Shown here: positions 62,314-64,000 of the stretch, one piece after another | Layout of the letters: each line of letters starts with the position of its first letter | How positions within the stretch are numbered: position 1 is the stretch's first letter | Source: Pedobacter glucosidilyticus DSM 23534 | Lineage (GTDB): Bacteria; Bacteroidota; Bacteroidia; Sphingobacteriales; Sphingobacteriaceae | Length of the DNA stretch: 64,000 nucleotides | Assembly: GCF_000425145.1 (NCBI RefSeq) | Contig: NZ_AULF01000006.1 | Span: 1 to 64,000 of the forward strand | Direction of reading: 5' to 3' | The notes under the pieces: model-generated | Databases searched by the model: none | Seen by the model: the letters and a program-made list of their open reading frames with translations, nothing else | Told to the model about the DNA's origin: nothing | Program-made: the position numbers and the translations under genes

Positions 62314-64000
62314 ATGAGCCCGGGAGAAAAAATCATAAGCAATTGGTACAAGCAAAAAAAATGGCAGCAATTTGTTTTCCAACAAGAAATGATGGATGCC
62401 TATTTAAAAGGCTATTCGGGTTTGTTAAATGCACCAACTGGTAGTGGTAAAACTTTTGCCTTGTTTCTACCATTTCTTGCAGATTATATCAATCAATATC
62501 CCAACGATTATCAAAGCAGAAAAAATAATGGTTTGTTAATGCTATGGATAACGCCATTAAGAGCCCTAACTAACGATATCCAAAAGGCCATGCAAACCGT
62601 TGTTGATGATTTAGGAATCCCTTGGAAAATTGGCACCCGCACTGGCGATACCAGCAGTGCCGATAAGCAAGCCATTAAAAGGAAACCACCAGAAGTTTTA
62701 TTAACTACACCAGAGAGTTTGCACCTTATGCTGGCTCAAAAAGAGTATCCCAAAGCTTTTGAAAAATTAAGAGTAGTGGTAACCGATGAATGGCATGAAC
62801 TCTTAGGCACAAAACGCGGTGTACAAATGGAGCTAGGTTTAAGTAGGTTGAAGGGATTAAGGTCTGAAGACCGAAGACCGAAGACCGGGGATAATACCAG
62901 TCTTCAAACTTTAAAAATTTGGGGTATAAGTGCTACCATCGGTAATCTTGAAGAAGCGGCACAAGTGCTTTTGGGTGTTAACTTCCCTAAAGAGCGGCAA
63001 AAAATGGTCAAAGCTGATATCGATAAAAATCTTGTTATCACTTCTATCATCCCACAAAATATAGAAAATTATAGTTGGAGCGGGCATATTGGTTTAAAGT
63101 TGCTACCAGAGGTAATGGATATTGTAGCACAAAGTAAAACAACGCTCATATTTACCAATACCAGAGCGCAATCAGAAATATGGTATCAAGCTATATTAGA
63201 TAAATATCCAGAATATGCTGGCATTATGGCTATGCACCACGGCTCTTTAGATAACGATTTACGCAACTGGGTAGAACAAGCTTTACATGCCGAGATTTTA
63301 AAAGTAGTAGTATGCACTTCAAGTTTAGATTTAGGGGTAGATTTTAGACCTGTAGATACCATTATACAAATAGGTAGCCCGAAAGGAGTAGCCCGTTTTA
63401 TGCAAAGGGCAGGCAGAAGTGGGCATCATCCTGGTGCAACTTCCAAGGCTTGGTTTGTACCTACACATTCTTTAGAATTACTGGAAGGTGCTGCCTTAAA
63501 ATACGCTATCAAACAAAAAACTTTCGAGAGTAGAGACCCCATCATTTTAGCTTTTGATGTACTTATTCAATACTTGGTTACCCTAGCTGTTTCTGATGGC
63601 TTTAAAGCCAATGAAATCTATAAAGAAATAAAAAGCACTTTCGCTTACGCGGATATTTTGCCTCAGGAATTTGATGATTTACTAGATTTTATCAGCAAAG
63701 GAGGTAAAACACTCTCCCAGTACGATGAGTATTTAAAAGTAGAGTATGAAAACGGTTTATATAAAGTAAACAACCGTAGGATAGCCATGCGACATCGCTT
63801 AAGTATGGGAACTATTACCAGCGAAATAAGCATGCGGGTAAAATTCCAAAGTGGCGGTAGTTTAGGCACTGTTGAAGAAGGCTTTATTGCTAAACTTAAA
63901 ATAGGTGATAATTTTTGGTTTGCAGGCAGAAACTTAGAATTGGTACGGGTAAAAGATATGACTGCTTATGTTAAAAAATCTACTAAAAAGAAGGGTGCTA
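62314..64000 (+). CDS. Lhr-like DEXH helicase, ligase-associated type, 5' part
   Basis: 562 codons of an SF2 helicase running off the window. Walker A NAPTGSGKTFALFLPF, TPLRALTND, TPESL, VVVTDEWHELLG (DEWH, not DEVH), WGISATIGN, MAMHHGSL, VVVCTSSLDLGVDF and the motif VI FMQRAGRSGHHPGA are all present. Members normally sit with a DNA ligase and MBL exonuclease in a DNA-damage module; those would lie beyond the window. A small repeat insertion is present near residue 185. Start ATG 62314-62316; no in-frame stop to the end. Confidence 0.93.
   Translation, partial: MSPGEKIISNWYKQKKWQQFVFQQEMMDAYLKGYSGLLNAPTGSGKTFALFLPFLADYINQYPNDYQSRKNNGLLMLWITPLRALTNDIQKAMQTVVDDLGIPWKIGTRTGDTSSADKQAIKRKPPEVLLTTPESLHLMLAQKEYPKAFEKLRVVVTDEWHELLGTKRGVQMELGLSRLKGLRSEDRRPKTGDNTSLQTLKIWGISATIGNLEEAAQVLLGVNFPKERQKMVKADIDKNLVITSIIPQNIENYSWSGHIGLKLLPEVMDIVAQSKTTLIFTNTRAQSEIWYQAILDKYPEYAGIMAMHHGSLDNDLRNWVEQALHAEILKVVVCTSSLDLGVDFRPVDTIIQIGSPKGVARFMQRAGRSGHHPGATSKAWFVPTHSLELLEGAALKYAIKQKTFESRDPIILAFDVLIQYLVTLAVSDGFKANEIYKEIKSTFAYADILPQEFDDLLDFISKGGKTLSQYDEYLKVEYENGLYKVNNRRIAMRHRLSMGTITSEISMRVKFQSGGSLGTVEEGFIAKLKIGDNFWFAGRNLELVRVKDMTAYVKKSTKKKGA
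62866..62886 (+). repeat. Three tandem 7-bp repeats inside the helicase gene
   Basis: GAAGACC occurs three times in a row, reading 21 bp and so keeping the frame; it encodes EDRRPKT between the DEWH box and the SAT box. An imperfect reverse copy (AGTCTTCAA) lies about 20 bases further. It looks like a low-complexity insertion rather than conserved protein. Confidence 0.75.

Overview
The window is a chromosomal segment of a low-GC Bacteroidota, most likely a Sphingobacteriaceae (Pedobacter-like) bacterium. This is inferred from the gene families (BlaI/M56-TonB pair, DUF4199, DUF2752, OmpA-like porin with a thrombospondin-3 repeat, DUF4143 ATPase, stand-alone RarA, PA0069-type radical SAM, ligase-associated DEXH helicase). 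Promoter -7 elements of the Bacteroidota type TAnnTTTG, few Shine-Dalgarno sites and many TTG/GTG starts agree with it. No rRNA, tRNA or CRISPR array is visible. Coding density is high: the longest gap between genes is about 230 bp (29248-29475), so no gene-free stretch exceeds 300 bp.

Layout. 1-180: 5' end of an IS1182-type transposase cut by the window edge. 377-5940 (minus): polA, glgA and glgC. 6032-8557 (minus): a DNA/RNA maintenance run of trmB, an alkyltransferase-like protein, an AhpD-like protein, and a RelE/ParE-type toxin-antitoxin pair whose toxin lies 2 nt before tag (3-methyladenine glycosylase). 8663-12641: GDP-fucose synthase, then a Nif3/zinc-ribbon pair and three small membrane proteins. 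12749-18848: mfd, a DUF4143 ATPase behind palindromic 32-bp repeats, and gltX. 18935-27229: dipeptide epimerase, lipoprotein, TerC, S41 protease, TonB-C protein, beta-CASP hydrolase and pdhB. 27302-29313: M56 peptidase and BlaI repressor with a striking double-dyad operator. 29476-30671: stand-alone B12-binding domain plus crotonase.

30813-36942 is a compact four-gene phosphorelay: a sigma-54 activator, a membrane PAS kinase, a single-domain receiver and a receiver-PAS-kinase. The kinase domain of the last has Asn where the phospho-acceptor His should be. An outer-membrane porin-like gene and an envelope-protein cluster follow (37010-40301).

40425-49717: KAS III-like enzyme, radical SAM protein, LUD protein, rsfS-ftsH, and birA-dsbD-pfkA. 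49794-62268: SMR transporter and Tsp-type protease, rarA, HPP protein, peptidase T, an OMP-MmcQ-rhomboid run, a lipid kinase-like protein, an unknown protein, an MFS transporter and a NagZ-like GH3. 62314 to the end: the start of a Lhr-like helicase that carries a small tandem-repeat insertion in its coding sequence.

Most of the window is housekeeping. The parts most worth a second look are the Asn-substituted kinase in the sigma-54 phosphorelay, the palindromic repeats in front of the DUF4143 ATPase, the toxin-antitoxin/alkylation-repair neighbourhood, and the operator-like dyads before blaI and the radical SAM gene. Family assignments come from reading protein motifs by eye; no database search was run.
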